Source: a bacterium
Lineage (GTDB): Bacteria; Bacillota; Clostridia; Oscillospirales; Oscillospiraceae
Direction: 5' to 3'
NCBI GenBank assembly: GCA_004560305.1
Contig: SFVI01000009.1
Span: forward strand, 18,567 to 82,566
DNA: 64,000 nt
Shown: positions 52,950 to 62,123 of the stretch, piece after piece
Numbering within the stretch: the first letter of the stretch is position 1
Layout: each line of letters starts with the position of its first letter
The notes under the pieces: generated by a model
What the model was told of the DNA's origin: nothing
Seen by the model: only the letters and a program-made list of their open reading frames with translations
Database searches by the model: none
Program-made: the position numbers and the translations under genes

Positions 52950-53957
52950 TCAGCCTTTCTTGTAGCGTTTGGGGGGCAGCTTCTTCACCGGCGCTGTGGC
53001 CGGGTTTTTCTTATCATAGACCTCATAGGCCTCGATGATCTTCTGCACCAGCCGGTGGCGCACCACATCGGAGCCGGTGAGGGTGCAGATGGCGATGTCC
53101 TCGATGCCCTCCAACACCTTCATGGCCACCTTCAGGCCGCTGGTCTTGTCCTCCGGCAGGTCGATCTGGGTGATGTCGCCGGTGATGACCACCTTGGAGC
53201 CGAAGCCGATGCGGGTCAGGAACATTTTCATCTGCTCCCGGGAGGTGTTCTGGGCCTCGTCCAAGATGATAAAGCTGTCGTCCAGGGTGCGGCCGCGCAT
53301 ATAGGCCAGGGGGGCCACCTCGATATTGCCCCGCTCCAGATACTTCTGGTAGGTGTCCGCCCCCAGCATATCAAAGAGGGCATCGTACAGGGGGCGCAGG
53401 TAGGGGTCCACCTTGCTCTGCAAGTCGCCGGGCAAAAAGCCCAGCCGCTCCCCTGCCTCCACAGCGGGGCGGGTGAGGATAATACGGTTGACCTCCTCCG
53501 CCCGGAAGGCGGCCACAGCGGCGGCCACGGCCAGGTAGGTCTTGCCGGTGCCGGCGGGGCCGATGCCCAGGGTGACGGTGTTTTGGGCGATGGCGTCACA
53601 ATAAGCCTTCTGGCCCAGGGTCTTGGGCTTGATGGGCTTGCCCTTGGCGGTGATGCAGATCACGTCCCCGGCCAGCTGGTTGATCTGGGTCTCCTTCCCG
53701 TCCTTCACCAGCTTGAGAATATAGCGGACGTTCTGGGCGTCGATATTCTCCCCCCTGGCGGCCAGAGTCAATAGACCATTGATGGCCTTCTCCGCCAGCA
53801 GCACATCCTCGGCCTCGCCGCAGATGTGGATCTTGTCATCCCGGTCCAGCACCTTGACCCCCAGCTCGTTCTCGATGATGCGCAGGTTTTGGTCAAAGGA
53901 GCCAAAGACGCTGATCACATGCTCCATTCTTTCTACTTCAATGGTTTTTTCTATCAT
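52950..53957 (-). CDS. PhoH-family ATPase
   Basis: 335 residues, the PhoH/YbeZ type usually encoded beside ybeY. The N-terminus has a KH-like region; Walker A is GPAGTGKTYLAVA at about 135-147, Walker B FIILDEAQNTSREQMKMFLT. ATG 53957 follows GAAAGGATATTAC; an upstream in-frame ATG at 54017 lies inside yqfD. Probably an RNA helicase or ATPase acting with YbeY; the exact substrate is not established. Confidence 0.95.
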   Translation of the reverse strand: MIEKTIEVERMEHVISVFGSFDQNLRIIENELGVKVLDRDDKIHICGEAEDVLLAEKAINGLLTLAARGENIDAQNVRYILKLVKDGKETQINQLAGDVICITAKGKPIKPKTLGQKAYCDAIAQNTVTLGIGPAGTGKTYLAVAAAVAAFRAEEVNRIILTRPAVEAGERLGFLPGDLQSKVDPYLRPLYDALFDMLGADTYQKYLERGNIEVAPLAYMRGRTLDDSFIILDEAQNTSREQMKMFLTRIGFGSKVVITGDITQIDLPEDKTSGLKVAMKVLEGIEDIAICTLTGSDVVRHRLVQKIIEAYEVYDKKNPATAPVKKLPPKRYKKG

Positions 53958-53980
53958 GTAATATCCTTTCTCAGGCGGCC

Positions 53981-55141
53981 TCAGAAACTGACCACCCGGG
54001 CAATATCTTCCAGGCAATGGCAGCGGAGAGTGAGAACATACAAGGTCTCGCCCCCGGCGGCGGTGAAGCTTTTTTCCAGCACCTGCCCCTTCACATCGGC
54101 CAGCAGCAGGCGGTTCAGCTGCCGCTCCATCTCCTGCCGGTCACAGGCGGGCTGAAGCTGGGTATCATAACCTCGAAGCTCTTCCCGCACCAGGGTCACC
54201 GGCAGGGCGAACAGGCCCTCCGCGCCCAGTTTATATTCATGAATGATTTTATCACACTCGTCAATAGCTTTTCCACTATCAAAATAAAGATTTATCCGTC
54301 TTTTTCCGAAAATTATAGCAAAGCGGCTGCGGCTGATGAGATTGGGCTGCTTTACCTCCTCCCGGGCGGGGCAGACAGCGCTCAGCTCCCGCCAGGTATC
54401 GGCCAGGACCTGGGCTCTGGCCCGGACGTATTTGCTGCCGTTGGACAGGGAATCCATCTCGGCGCTGACCAGGGTCTCCCCTGCCAGCACCGACTGGCTG
54501 CCGTGTACCACCGGCCTGCCATTCTCCACGGACAGGCGGCGGACAATGCCGGTTCTGGCGGCAACGATATCCGCCGGCGCGCTCTCGGCATAGATCTCCG
54601 GCTTCTCCTGCCGTTCCATCACCACAGCCACAGCCCGGGAGCCGTTGATGTTCACCGTCATCCAGGCCAGCTCCGGCAGCTCCCGGAGCATCTGACTGCG
54701 CACCAGATCGGCGGAAACGGAGTAGCGGCAGGTTCCGCTGTCCACCCCGCAGCGGGACAAAGCCCGCAGCACCTGCCCATCGGTAAGCTGCTCATTGCCC
54801 ACCACTTCGATCTCCCAGATGAACAGAGAGGAGACGAACAGCAGCAGGCCCATCAGCAGCAGAAATACAAGCAGCCAGACCCGGCGTCTCAGCAGTTTCC
54901 GGTCCCGGCTGCCGCCGCTGAGGCCGATGGGCTTCAGCTCACACATACATTTTTCGCTCAGAGCCGCCAGTGCCGGGTAGTCCGTCTCATACATGCGCAG
55001 GCGCACGGTGCAGTCGTCCACGCACCGGACATCCCAAAGTGCAATGGCCGACAGGGCCGCCGCGTTCAGCAGCCCCTCCACATAGGCTCCGCAGACCTCC
55101 ACATCCAGTCTGCCCTTGAGTTTTTCATAGATTCTGCCCAT
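53981..55141 (-). CDS. yqfD: Sporulation protein YqfD
   Basis: 386 residues. One membrane segment (about 85-110, VWLLVFLLLMGLLLFVSSLF) follows a cytoplasmic N-terminus; the outside part has a FtsQ/POTRA-like start (IWEIEVVGNEQLTDGQVLRAL) and a YqfD-type domain. It is made in spore-forming Firmicutes. ATG 55141 is preceded by GGGAGTGAGC; the longer frame to 55561 runs across yqfC and ylbJ. Second gene in the yqfC-yqfD-phoH-ybeY-era run. Confidence 0.9.
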   Translation of the reverse strand: MGRIYEKLKGRLDVEVCGAYVEGLLNAAALSAIALWDVRCVDDCTVRLRMYETDYPALAALSEKCMCELKPIGLSGGSRDRKLLRRRVWLLVFLLLMGLLLFVSSLFIWEIEVVGNEQLTDGQVLRALSRCGVDSGTCRYSVSADLVRSQMLRELPELAWMTVNINGSRAVAVVMERQEKPEIYAESAPADIVAARTGIVRRLSVENGRPVVHGSQSVLAGETLVSAEMDSLSNGSKYVRARAQVLADTWRELSAVCPAREEVKQPNLISRSRFAIIFGKRRINLYFDSGKAIDECDKIIHEYKLGAEGLFALPVTLVREELRGYDTQLQPACDRQEMERQLNRLLLADVKGQVLEKSFTAAGGETLYVLTLRCHCLEDIARVVSF

Positions 55142-55143
55142 GC

Positions 55144-55416
55144 TCACTCCCATTCCACGCTCTGTATCCGGCCGCTGATCAGCAGCTCCCGCCGGTTCAT
55201 GGCGGCGATCACCAGCTCCGCGCCGCTGATATTCAGCTTGCCCCGGCCCAGAGACACCACGATCCGCTCCCGGCCATAGTCCATGACGCCCCGGTGGTTT
55301 TCCACCAGCAGCCGCCTGCCGCCGGTGACTGTCAGCTTGGCAGTGCCCAGCAGGGCATCCTCCGGCAGTGCCAGCCGCTCCGCCAGCTCCTGGGGCAGCT
55401 CCCTTTTGCTTTTCAC
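55144..55416 (-). CDS. yqfC: YqfC-like sporulation protein
   Basis: 90 residues. LPQELAERLALPEDALLGT and LLVENHRGVMDYGRERIVVS match YqfC/YabP family proteins, which are about 90-100 residues long. The start is taken as GTG 55416, seven bases after GAGGT; the ATGs further upstream (55470, 55458) have no ribosome binding site and would give 110 residues. It is the first gene of its operon, divergent from ylbJ. Confidence 0.83.
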   Translation of the reverse strand: MKSKRELPQELAERLALPEDALLGTAKLTVTGGRRLLVENHRGVMDYGRERIVVSLGRGKLNISGAELVIAAMNRRELLISGRIQSVEWE

Positions 55417-55487
55417 CGGCTTCACCTCGATTCCGTATATATCTATGCCAGGCGTCATAGCTTGATACATGGACAAGGAGGTGCGCC

Positions 55488-56444
55488 ATGAAAAACCGTC
55501 TCGCCGTTATCATCTGTCTCTGTTCCTTTGCCGCCCTGACCCTGTGCTCCGGCCAGGTCATCCAAAGCTGCCGCTACGCAGTAGAGCTGTGCCTGAGCCT
55601 GATTCTGCCCTCGCTGTTCCCCTTTTTTGTGCTGTCGGTACTGCTGAACCGGCTGGGGCTGCCGGGCTATCTGGGGCGGCTGCTGACGCCCCTGGCCTCC
55701 CGGGTCTACGGCGTCACCGGGGCCGGGGCCTCGGCGCTGCTGATCGGGCTCACCGGAGGCTACCCCTTGGGGGCGGCCTACATCGCCGACATGGAGCGCA
55801 GCGGCGCCATCACCGCCAGGGAGGGGGAGCGCCTGCTGGCCTTCTGCAACAACTCCGGTCCCGCCTTCATCATCGGCGCGGTGGGGGCCGGGGCCTTCGG
55901 CAGCGGCAAGGCCGGGCTGCTGCTCTACCTTTGCCATGTGCTCTCCGCCATGCTGACCGGGCTCTTCTTCCGTCAGAAGGATTATTGCCGGGAGATCCCG
56001 CCCTTGCAGTTGGATTCGGTTTACATAAGTCAAGCGCTGCCGGAGGCAGTAAAGCAGGCCATGGGGGCGCTGCTGAATGTATGCGGCTTTGTGATGTGCT
56101 TCACGGTGCTGGTGGGACTGTTGGACGCAGGCGGGGCCTTTTCCCTGGTCTGCGGGCAGCTTTCCGCTGCTTTCGGGCTGGAGCTGCAGTTTACCCATGC
56201 CGCCCTCACCGGCGTGCTGGAGCTGGGCAGTGCCGCCGGGGCGCTGCGGGGTCTGTCCCCTACACCGCTGAACATGGCGCTGGCGGCAGGGATTCTGGGT
56301 TGGGGCGGCATCTCCGTCCACTTTCAGACCCTGGCGGTGCTGGCCGGGAGCAAAATCAAAGGCGCCCTGCATTTCGCAGGACGCCTGATCAGCGCCAGTA
56401 TTGGCATGGTGCTGGCCTATGCCCTCTCCATGCTGCTGCTTTAG
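55488..56444 (+). CDS. YlbJ-like sporulation membrane protein
   Basis: 318 residues with about eight membrane segments and the nucleoside-recognition (gate) type domain: SLFPFFVLSVLLNRLG, GLTGGYPLGAAYIADMERSG, and AFCNNSGPAFIIGAVGAGAFG. Similar to YlbJ, which is needed for spore cortex formation in Bacillus but is longer (about 400). ATG 55488 follows AAGGAGGTGCGCC. Its 3' end overlaps the converging chromate transporter gene by four bases. Confidence 0.85.
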   Translation: MKNRLAVIICLCSFAALTLCSGQVIQSCRYAVELCLSLILPSLFPFFVLSVLLNRLGLPGYLGRLLTPLASRVYGVTGAGASALLIGLTGGYPLGAAYIADMERSGAITAREGERLLAFCNNSGPAFIIGAVGAGAFGSGKAGLLLYLCHVLSAMLTGLFFRQKDYCREIPPLQLDSVYISQALPEAVKQAMGALLNVCGFVMCFTVLVGLLDAGGAFSLVCGQLSAAFGLELQFTHAALTGVLELGSAAGALRGLSPTPLNMALAAGILGWGGISVHFQTLAVLAGSKIKGALHFAGRLISASIGMVLAYALSMLLL

Positions 56445-57019
56445 AACGCAAACAGCACGCCGATCAGGGCGGAGGCAGCAATAAAAACAATGGGATGCAG
56501 CGATTTGAGCTTGTTTACATAACGCGTGCATATCAAGAGCACCGCGGCCAGAATAATGGCCTTGAAGTTGAACAGGTCGGTAAGCACACCGCTAGCCTGA
56601 TACAGCTCCGTATTGAACAGGGCCAGCTTCAGAACCAGCACCCCGGCGGCGGCGATCAGCCCCACGGAGCAGGGGCGCAGGCCATAGAAGGCCGCGTCCA
56701 CATACCGGTTCTGGCGGAAGGACTTCAGAACCCGGGCGATCAGCAGGATGATGATCACCGAAGGGGTCACCAGGCCCAGGGTGGCCACCACCGCTCCGGG
56801 GACGCCGCCGGCGGTAAAGCCCACATAGGTGGCCATGTTCACGCCGATGGGGCCGGGAGTGGACTCGGACACGGCCACCATATCTGCCAGCTGGCCATGA
56901 GTGAACCAGCCGGTGGAATCGGCCATGTCGTAGAGGAAGGGCAGAGTGGCCATGCCGCCGCCTACAGCGAAGAGCCCGGTCTTGAAGAACTCATAAAAGA
57001 GCCGCAGATACAGCATCAT
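56441..57019 (-). CDS. Chromate transporter, half-length CHR protein (second)
   Basis: 192 residues, one CHR domain with about six membrane segments. FYEFFKTGLFAVGGGMATLPFL and SESTPGPIGVNMATYVGFTAGG carry the conserved glycine and proline loops of the family. ATG 57019 overlaps the stop of the other CHR gene by four bases (ATGA), so both are made together and probably pair as a heterodimer. Chromate efflux is the named role but natural substrates are unproven. Confidence 0.92.
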   Translation of the reverse strand: MMLYLRLFYEFFKTGLFAVGGGMATLPFLYDMADSTGWFTHGQLADMVAVSESTPGPIGVNMATYVGFTAGGVPGAVVATLGLVTPSVIIILLIARVLKSFRQNRYVDAAFYGLRPCSVGLIAAAGVLVLKLALFNTELYQASGVLTDLFNFKAIILAAVLLICTRYVNKLKSLHPIVFIAASALIGVLFAF

Positions 57020-57558
57020 TTCCCTCTCAGCCCCACTTTCGTAAAGAAGATACCGGCAGCGGCGCAGAGCACCACGAACAGCACCGGGGACAGGTCCAGG
57101 AAAGCGGAGAGGACAAACACCAGCAGGCACAGCACCAGGCTGGCCTTATCGGTGACGGCCTTCTTCCACAGCTTGGTGACGGCGTTGAAGATCAGTACGC
57201 AGACGCAGACCCGAATGCCGGCAAAGGCATGCTGCACCGCCGGGATATCCGCAAAGTTGGTGAGGATGCCGGCAATGACGCTGATGATCAGCACCGAGGG
57301 GAACACCACACCCAGGGTGGCCACGATGCCGCCCAGGGTGCCATAGAGCTTCTGGCCGATGAAGGTGGCGGTATTGACGGCGATGACGCCGGGGGTGCAC
57401 TGGCCCACGGCGTAGTAGTCCATCAGCTCCTCGCTGGTGGCCCAGCCGTGCTTGTCCACGATCTCCCGCTCCAGAATGGGGATCATGGCATAGCCGCCGC
57501 CAAAGGTCATGACGCCTACCCTGGCAAAGGCCAGGAAAAGCGCAAGGAATTTCTTCAT
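57016..57558 (-). CDS. Chromate transporter, half-length CHR protein (first)
   Basis: 180 residues with a single CHR domain: LFLAFARVGVMTFGGGYAMIPIL and VGQCTPGVIAVNTATFIGQK. It is the upstream partner of the second half-length gene. Long CHR proteins of other bacteria carry both domains in one chain; here they are separate proteins. It lies seven bases after the phosphohexomutase gene on the same strand... the two are read in order 57566 then 57558. Confidence 0.92.
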   Translation of the reverse strand: MKKFLALFLAFARVGVMTFGGGYAMIPILEREIVDKHGWATSEELMDYYAVGQCTPGVIAVNTATFIGQKLYGTLGGIVATLGVVFPSVLIISVIAGILTNFADIPAVQHAFAGIRVCVCVLIFNAVTKLWKKAVTDKASLVLCLLVFVLSAFLDLSPVLFVVLCAAAGIFFTKVGLRGK

Positions 57559-57565
57559 GAATGCT

Positions 57566-59296
57566 TCACTTCTTCAGAGAATCTGCAAACTCGTTGTATC
57601 TGGCGATCTTTTCGGCGCACTGGGCCTGGCTCTCGCCCCGGACCAGCAGATAGACCTTGATCTTCGGCTCCGTGCCGGAGGGACGGACGATGAAGCTGCT
57701 GCCGTCAGCCAGTTCAAAGTACAGCACATTGGAGCCCCAGAAGGGAGTCTTGCCCACCTTGCCCAGGCCGGCCACAAAAATGCTGCCGTCGGCATAGTCA
57801 CGGATGCGGAGGACTTCCTGGCCGCCGATCTCCACCGGGGGCTTCTCCCGCAGTTCCTTCATCAGCTGCTGCATCTTCTGCAGGCCGTCCAGGCCGGGCA
57901 TCACCAGGTTCAGGGTCTTTTCGGCGAAGTGGCCGTACTTCTCATACAGGGCGTTGACCGCGTCCATCAGGGTCATGCCCTGCTTGTGGTAGGAGGCGGC
58001 CATCTCCGCCACCAGCATGGAAGCGGTGACGGCATCCTTATCTCTCACATAGTCGCCCACCATGTAGCCGTAGCTCTCCTCGAAGGCGAAGATGTACTTA
58101 TAGGACTCGGCGGCTTCCCACTCGGCGATCCGCTCGGCCATGAACTTGAAGCCGGTGAAGGTGTCCTCAAAGTGGACGCCGTTGGCCTCACAGACGGCTC
58201 TTGCCATGCCGGTGGAGACGATGCTGGACAGGGCGCCGGCGTTCTCCGGCAGGGTGCCGGTGGACTTCTTGGCGCGGATAATGTAGTCCAGCAGCAGCAC
58301 GCCCATCTGGTTGCCGGTGATGGTCTTGTACTCATCCCCTACCCGCACCATGGTGCCGATACGGTCAGAGTCCGGGTCGGTGCCGATGATCAGGTCGCTG
58401 CCCACCTTCTTGGCCAGGTCAACCGCCAGGTAGAAGCCTTCGGGATTCTCCGGGTTGGGGCTTGCCACGGTGGGGAAGCTGCCGTCAATGACCATCTGCT
58501 CCTCAACGGGATACACATACTTCAGGCCCAGTCTGGCCAGAGCTTCGGGAACCAGCTTGTAGCCGCAGCCGTGGAAAGGCGTGTAGACCACCTTGAATTC
58601 ATCCGCCACTTCTTTGACCACTTCTTTATCGATGGCCTGAGCCATGACCTGCTCCATAAAGGCGTCATCGGTCTCCTTGCCCAGAATCTCGATTCTGCCG
58701 CTCTTGACGGCCTCGTCGAAATCGCAGGTCTTGAAGCCGGTGAAGATGTCAATGGCTTCCATCTGTCTGGCGATGGCGTCCGCCTTCTGGGGGGGCAGCT
58801 GGGCGCCGTCAGCCCAGTAGACCTTGTAGCCGTTATACTCCTTGGGGTTGTGGCTGGCGGTGACGTTCAATCCAGCGATGGTGCCGTAGTACAGCACGGC
58901 AAAGCTCAGCTCCGGGGTGGGGCGCAGGGCGTCAAAGATGCGCACATGCACGCCGTTGGCAGCCATGACGCAGGCAGCCTCCCGGGCGAAGGTCTCGCCG
59001 TTGAGGCGGCAGTCATAGGCAATGGCGATGCCCTTGCGCTTTGCTTCCTCGCCCTCGGCGGAAATAACGTTGGCGAAGGCCTGGGTAGCGTGACGAATGA
59101 TGTGCACGTTCATGTGGTGCAGGCCCAGCTTCATGGTGCCTCTGAGACCGGCAGTGCCGAACTCCAGCGGGGCAAAGAAGCGGTTCTCGATCTCGTTCTC
59201 GTCATCGGCGATGGCGTTAAGCTCTGCCCATTCCTCCTCGCTGAGGGCGGGGCTGTCCAGCCAATGCTGATACTCTTCCTTGTAGTTTCTTGCCAT
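57566..59296 (-). CDS. Phosphoglucomutase/phosphomannomutase
   Basis: 576 residues, alpha-D-phosphohexomutase of the longer Firmicutes type (PgcA-like). The phosphoserine loop is TASHNPKEYNGYKVY (about 145-159), the metal-binding loop GTDPDSDRIG, the sugar loop FEESYGYM and the phosphate loop RPSGTEPKIKVY. It likely interconverts glucose-6-P and glucose-1-P, feeding RfbA and other nucleotide sugar routes. ATG 59296 follows GGGAGGAAATTACC. Confidence 0.95.
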   Translation of the reverse strand: MARNYKEEYQHWLDSPALSEEEWAELNAIADDENEIENRFFAPLEFGTAGLRGTMKLGLHHMNVHIIRHATQAFANVISAEGEEAKRKGIAIAYDCRLNGETFAREAACVMAANGVHVRIFDALRPTPELSFAVLYYGTIAGLNVTASHNPKEYNGYKVYWADGAQLPPQKADAIARQMEAIDIFTGFKTCDFDEAVKSGRIEILGKETDDAFMEQVMAQAIDKEVVKEVADEFKVVYTPFHGCGYKLVPEALARLGLKYVYPVEEQMVIDGSFPTVASPNPENPEGFYLAVDLAKKVGSDLIIGTDPDSDRIGTMVRVGDEYKTITGNQMGVLLLDYIIRAKKSTGTLPENAGALSSIVSTGMARAVCEANGVHFEDTFTGFKFMAERIAEWEAAESYKYIFAFEESYGYMVGDYVRDKDAVTASMLVAEMAASYHKQGMTLMDAVNALYEKYGHFAEKTLNLVMPGLDGLQKMQQLMKELREKPPVEIGGQEVLRIRDYADGSIFVAGLGKVGKTPFWGSNVLYFELADGSSFIVRPSGTEPKIKVYLLVRGESQAQCAEKIARYNEFADSLKK

Positions 59297-59313
59297 GGTA
59301 ATTTCCTCCCTTA

Positions 59314-59631
59314 TCATTGATCTTCGACGGTTTCCGGCTCCGCTTCACACAGGGCCCGGGCATCTTCCAGCAGGGACTGGGGCACATAAATGTCCACGCC
59401 CTGGCCGCTCATGCCCAGGATCAGCTTGCCGAAGCTGCCGTCTCCCGGATATATTTTCAAGCACGGTATGCCATATGCTTCCAGCATATTGATCCTCAGC
59501 TCATCGCCAAGGTCCAGACTTTTGCAGTTGCACAGCAGCGCCGGCGTCTCCGGCTCTCCCTGTGCCGTCTTGGGCCAGCGGTCAGAGAGCTTATCGCCCA
59601 TGGCCCTGCCCCATTCGGTTTTGTTCTCCAT
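59314..59631 (-). CDS. Small DUF2007-like protein
   Basis: 105 residues. ALLCNCKSLDLGDELRINML, EAYGIPCLKIYPGDGSFGK and GVDIYVPQSLLEDARALCE have the alternating strand-helix pattern of DUF2007-type putative signal-transducing proteins, in which an N-terminal residue run is followed by LLxxxGIP. ATG 59631 follows GGGAGAGGAAA. It ends 17 bases before the phosphohexomutase start and is probably cotranscribed. Family match is moderate. Confidence 0.6.
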   Translation of the reverse strand: MENKTEWGRAMGDKLSDRWPKTAQGEPETPALLCNCKSLDLGDELRINMLEAYGIPCLKIYPGDGSFGKLILGMSGQGVDIYVPQSLLEDARALCEAEPETVEDQ

Positions 59632-59698
59632 TTTCCTCTCCCAATATAACATGATACAGAGATATTATAAACCTTTACCGCGTGGAAAACAAGCCCAA

Positions 59699-60628
59699 TT
59701 ATCGTTCCGGCCTGGATGTTGGCCTGGTGTGGTTGACCACAAGGATGCCCACACAGACCAGAGCCAGGGCCGCCAGGTTCCGCAGAGTGAAAGCCTGCTC
59801 CTGCAGCAGCACGGCGGAATAGCAGATACCGAACACCGGGATGCTGAAGCCAAAGATGGTGACCCGGCTCACCGGGTTGTATTTCAGAAGCAGGCCCCAG
59901 ATGGTGAAGGCCACCGAGGATATCGCCGCCAGATACAGCAGCAGAAGCACGGAAGCTGCCGTCCAGCCCGCCAGCCGCCCGCCCATCAGAAAGCCGATGA
60001 CCAGCATTACCAGGCTGCCAATAACCAGCTGGCCCCCGGTGAGGAGGGTGGCGTCCATGCGCCGGGTCAGAATTTTCAGCGTGACCGAACCCAGGCCGTA
60101 GGCCATAGAACCGATAAGGATGAAGCCCTCGCCGATGAGGGTGACCTCTCCGCCCAGGCCGGGGCCCTTCATATTCATAACAATGATGCCGCCGAAGCCC
60201 AGCAGGCAGCCCAGGGTCTTGCGCCAGTCCATCCGCTCCCCTTTCAGGATAAAGTGGGCAAAGATGATGGCGAAAAAGGTATAGCTGGCATTGATGACGG
60301 CGCTCTTGGTGCTGGTGCAGTGGGCAAGGCCGATATAGTAAAACACATACTGGGCCGTGGTCTGCAAAAGGCCCTGGCCGCAGACGGCGGGCAGATCCCC
60401 GGCTTTCAGGCCCAGGGGGCCCTTGCGGCTCAGCCGGGCAAAGGCCAGCGTCATCAGCCCGGCCAGCAGAAAGCGCACGCCGCCATAAAGCAGCTGGCTG
60501 CCTGCGCCGCTGATGTTCATCATTGCATAGCCCAGCTTGATGCAGGGGAAAGCGCTGCCCCACATGGCGCAGCACAGCAGCGCCAGCAGGCTCACCGCCA
60601 CAGGACGCTGGAAAATATTCTCTTTCAT
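59699..60628 (-). CDS. EamA/DMT-family transporter (third)
   Basis: 309 residues, ten predicted membrane segments in two EamA repeats (first: VSLLALLCCAMWGSAFPCIKL; second from about residue 155, LIGEGFILIGSMAYGLGSVT). ATG 60628 follows GAAAAGAGAGTAGT. Substrate unknown. Preceded by no close gene and followed by the DUF2007-like gene, 67 bases downstream. Confidence 0.9.
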   Translation of the reverse strand: MKENIFQRPVAVSLLALLCCAMWGSAFPCIKLGYAMMNISGAGSQLLYGGVRFLLAGLMTLAFARLSRKGPLGLKAGDLPAVCGQGLLQTTAQYVFYYIGLAHCTSTKSAVINASYTFFAIIFAHFILKGERMDWRKTLGCLLGFGGIIVMNMKGPGLGGEVTLIGEGFILIGSMAYGLGSVTLKILTRRMDATLLTGGQLVIGSLVMLVIGFLMGGRLAGWTAASVLLLLYLAAISSVAFTIWGLLLKYNPVSRVTIFGFSIPVFGICYSAVLLQEQAFTLRNLAALALVCVGILVVNHTRPTSRPER

Positions 60629-60711
60629 ACTACTCTCTTTTCTCTTTTTGCTGCAACAAGATATAGCGCAAACGGGAGAAAATGTCAAGGCTTATCCGCA
60701 AGATGCAGAAT

Positions 60712-60737
60712 GCCCCCGCCGGTTTCCCGGCGAGGGC
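60712..60737 (-). terminator. Possible terminator after the SDR gene
   Basis: Eleven-base-pair GC-rich stem GCCCTCGCCGG/CCGGCGGGGGC (one G-T pair) with a four-base loop. There is no T-run on the minus strand, so confidence is low. Confidence 0.4.
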
Positions 60738-60765
60738 TGAAAAAAATTCCGTTTGTGTTTGCCTA

Positions 60766-61557
60766 TCAGCGCTTGTTCTTCATGCTCAGCATGTCGCCAT
60801 AGACGGGGGTGGGGATGCCAAAGCCGCCGTGTACAGCCAGCACCTGACCGGTGGTGTAGGGAGCCTGGGCAAAGTACAGCACCGCGTCAGCAATCTCCTG
60901 AGGCTCGCCCATGCGGCGGATGGGGGTGTGCTTGAGGAAGAACTCCTGGAACTCGGGAGTCAGGTTGTTCTTCACAGCCTCGGTGGCGGTCATGCCGGGG
61001 CAGACCACGTTGCAGGTGATGTTCAGGGCGGCAGCCTGAGAGGCGATCATCTTGCTCAGGTGGATGATGCCGGCCTTGGAGGTGCCGTAGGCCAGCTGGC
61101 TGACGTCGGGAGTCAGGCCGGCCACGGAGCCGATGTTGATGATGGCGCCGGACTGCTGGGCAGCCATGGCCTTGGTGATGGCAGCCTGAGAGGCCCGGAA
61201 CACGGTGGACATATGCACTTCCACATAGCGGGCAAAATCATCATAATCGGTGTCAAAGATGGTCTTGTCGTCGTAGGGCTTGGTGCCGCCGAAGTTGTTG
61301 ACCAGGATATCGATGCGGCCCTCGTTGGCCACCACGGTGTCGATCATGTTCAGAATGCTGTCCTTATCATAGGCTTCGAAGTACACGGTCTTGACGTCCA
61401 GGCCCTGGGCACAGAGGGCGGCGGTCTTCTCGTTGCCCACTTCCAGATTGCGGCAGGCCATATACACTCTGGCGCCGGCCTTGGCCAGCGTCTCAACACA
61501 GGCGTAGCCGATGCCTCTGGTAGAGGCGGTGACAATTGCGACTTTTCCGTTCAACAT
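60766..61557 (-). CDS. Short-chain dehydrogenase/reductase
   Basis: 263 residues, classical SDR. NAD(P)-binding TASTRGIG (residues 10-17), NNFGG, and the active site Ser-Tyr-Lys in NIGSVAGLTPDVSQLAYGTSK. An Ala at position 23 region and Arg-14 type residues fit NADPH or NADH; the cofactor is not decided. Substrate unknown: the size and motifs fit keto-acyl, sugar or hydroxysteroid reductases equally. ATG 61557 follows AGAAAGGAAGTAAACAAA. Confidence 0.9.
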   Translation of the reverse strand: MLNGKVAIVTASTRGIGYACVETLAKAGARVYMACRNLEVGNEKTAALCAQGLDVKTVYFEAYDKDSILNMIDTVVANEGRIDILVNNFGGTKPYDDKTIFDTDYDDFARYVEVHMSTVFRASQAAITKAMAAQQSGAIINIGSVAGLTPDVSQLAYGTSKAGIIHLSKMIASQAAALNITCNVVCPGMTATEAVKNNLTPEFQEFFLKHTPIRRMGEPQEIADAVLYFAQAPYTTGQVLAVHGGFGIPTPVYGDMLSMKNKR

Positions 61558-61604
61558 TTTGTTTACTTCCTTTCTCAAATTCTTTATTATTCCTGCTTCA
61601 GCTA

Positions 61605-61633
61605 TTGAAATAGCCAGCTTATGGTCTTATAAT
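61605..61633 (+). promoter_or_regulatory. Promoter for the VOC gene
   Basis: TTGAAA (61605-61610), 17-base spacer, TATAAT (61628-61633), about 30 bases before the ATG at 61664. Confidence 0.8.
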
Positions 61634-61663
61634 AATCTAAAAAATAACAAAAGGACGGACAAT

Positions 61664-62065
61664 ATGTTGATTCATCATATCTGCATACAGACAAATTCTT
61701 ATGATTTGTCTAAAGATTTTTACTGCAATATTCTGGGGTTTCAGCTCATTTCCGAGACAGCCAATTTCCACGGCCGGGGCTACAACAGTTGGCTCAGGGA
61801 AGCGGGCGGCTTCATGATCGAGCTGCAAACGGCCAAGGCCGGCGGGCAGTTCTCCCCCGCCTGCAAGGAGGCGGAGGGGCTGGCCCATCTGTGCTTCCTG
61901 GTGGAGGATGTGGAGGTGGAGGCCCGGCGCATCCTCGCCGCCGGCTACGATCACTTCCGCCGCAAGGATGGTCATGCGGTATATGAGGTGCTGGGCAGCA
62001 AGCTGTGCAAGGTGGTGGCCCCAGAGGGGACCATCATCGAGCTGCGGGACACGGCGGAATTATAG
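61664..62065 (+). CDS. VOC (glyoxalase-like) family protein
   Basis: 133 residues with two beta-alpha-beta-beta-beta modules: HHICIQTNSYDLSKDFYCNIL, FMIELQTAKAGG, then GLAHLCFLVEDVEVEARRIL and PEGTIIELRD. Metal-ligand positions include His at the start (HICIQT), Glu in MIELQ, His in LAHLCF and Glu in IIELRD, the pattern of metal-dependent VOC enzymes. Substrate unknown. ATG 61664 follows AAAAGGACGGACAAT; earlier frames have no site. Monocistronic, divergent from the SDR gene. Confidence 0.85.
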   Translation: MLIHHICIQTNSYDLSKDFYCNILGFQLISETANFHGRGYNSWLREAGGFMIELQTAKAGGQFSPACKEAEGLAHLCFLVEDVEVEARRILAAGYDHFRRKDGHAVYEVLGSKLCKVVAPEGTIIELRDTAEL

Positions 62066-62069
62066 GCAG

Positions 62070-62113
62070 AAACCCATGCAATCCCCGGATATGTCCGGGG
62101 ATTGCATGGGTTT
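62070..62113. terminator. Strong bidirectional terminator
   Basis: Twenty-base-pair perfect stem, left arm 62070-62089 and right arm 62094-62113, flanked by A-rich and T-rich ends; serves the VOC gene and the DUF362 gene. Confidence 0.88.
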
Positions 62114-62123
62114 GATTGCATTT

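Noticed and set aside
55144..55470. Longer YqfC starting at an ATG
   Set aside because: No ribosome binding site before either upstream ATG, and the shorter GTG form matches family length.
53981..55561. A 526-codon version of YqfD
   Set aside because: It extends back through yqfC and ylbJ on the wrong frame; ATG 55141 is well supported.
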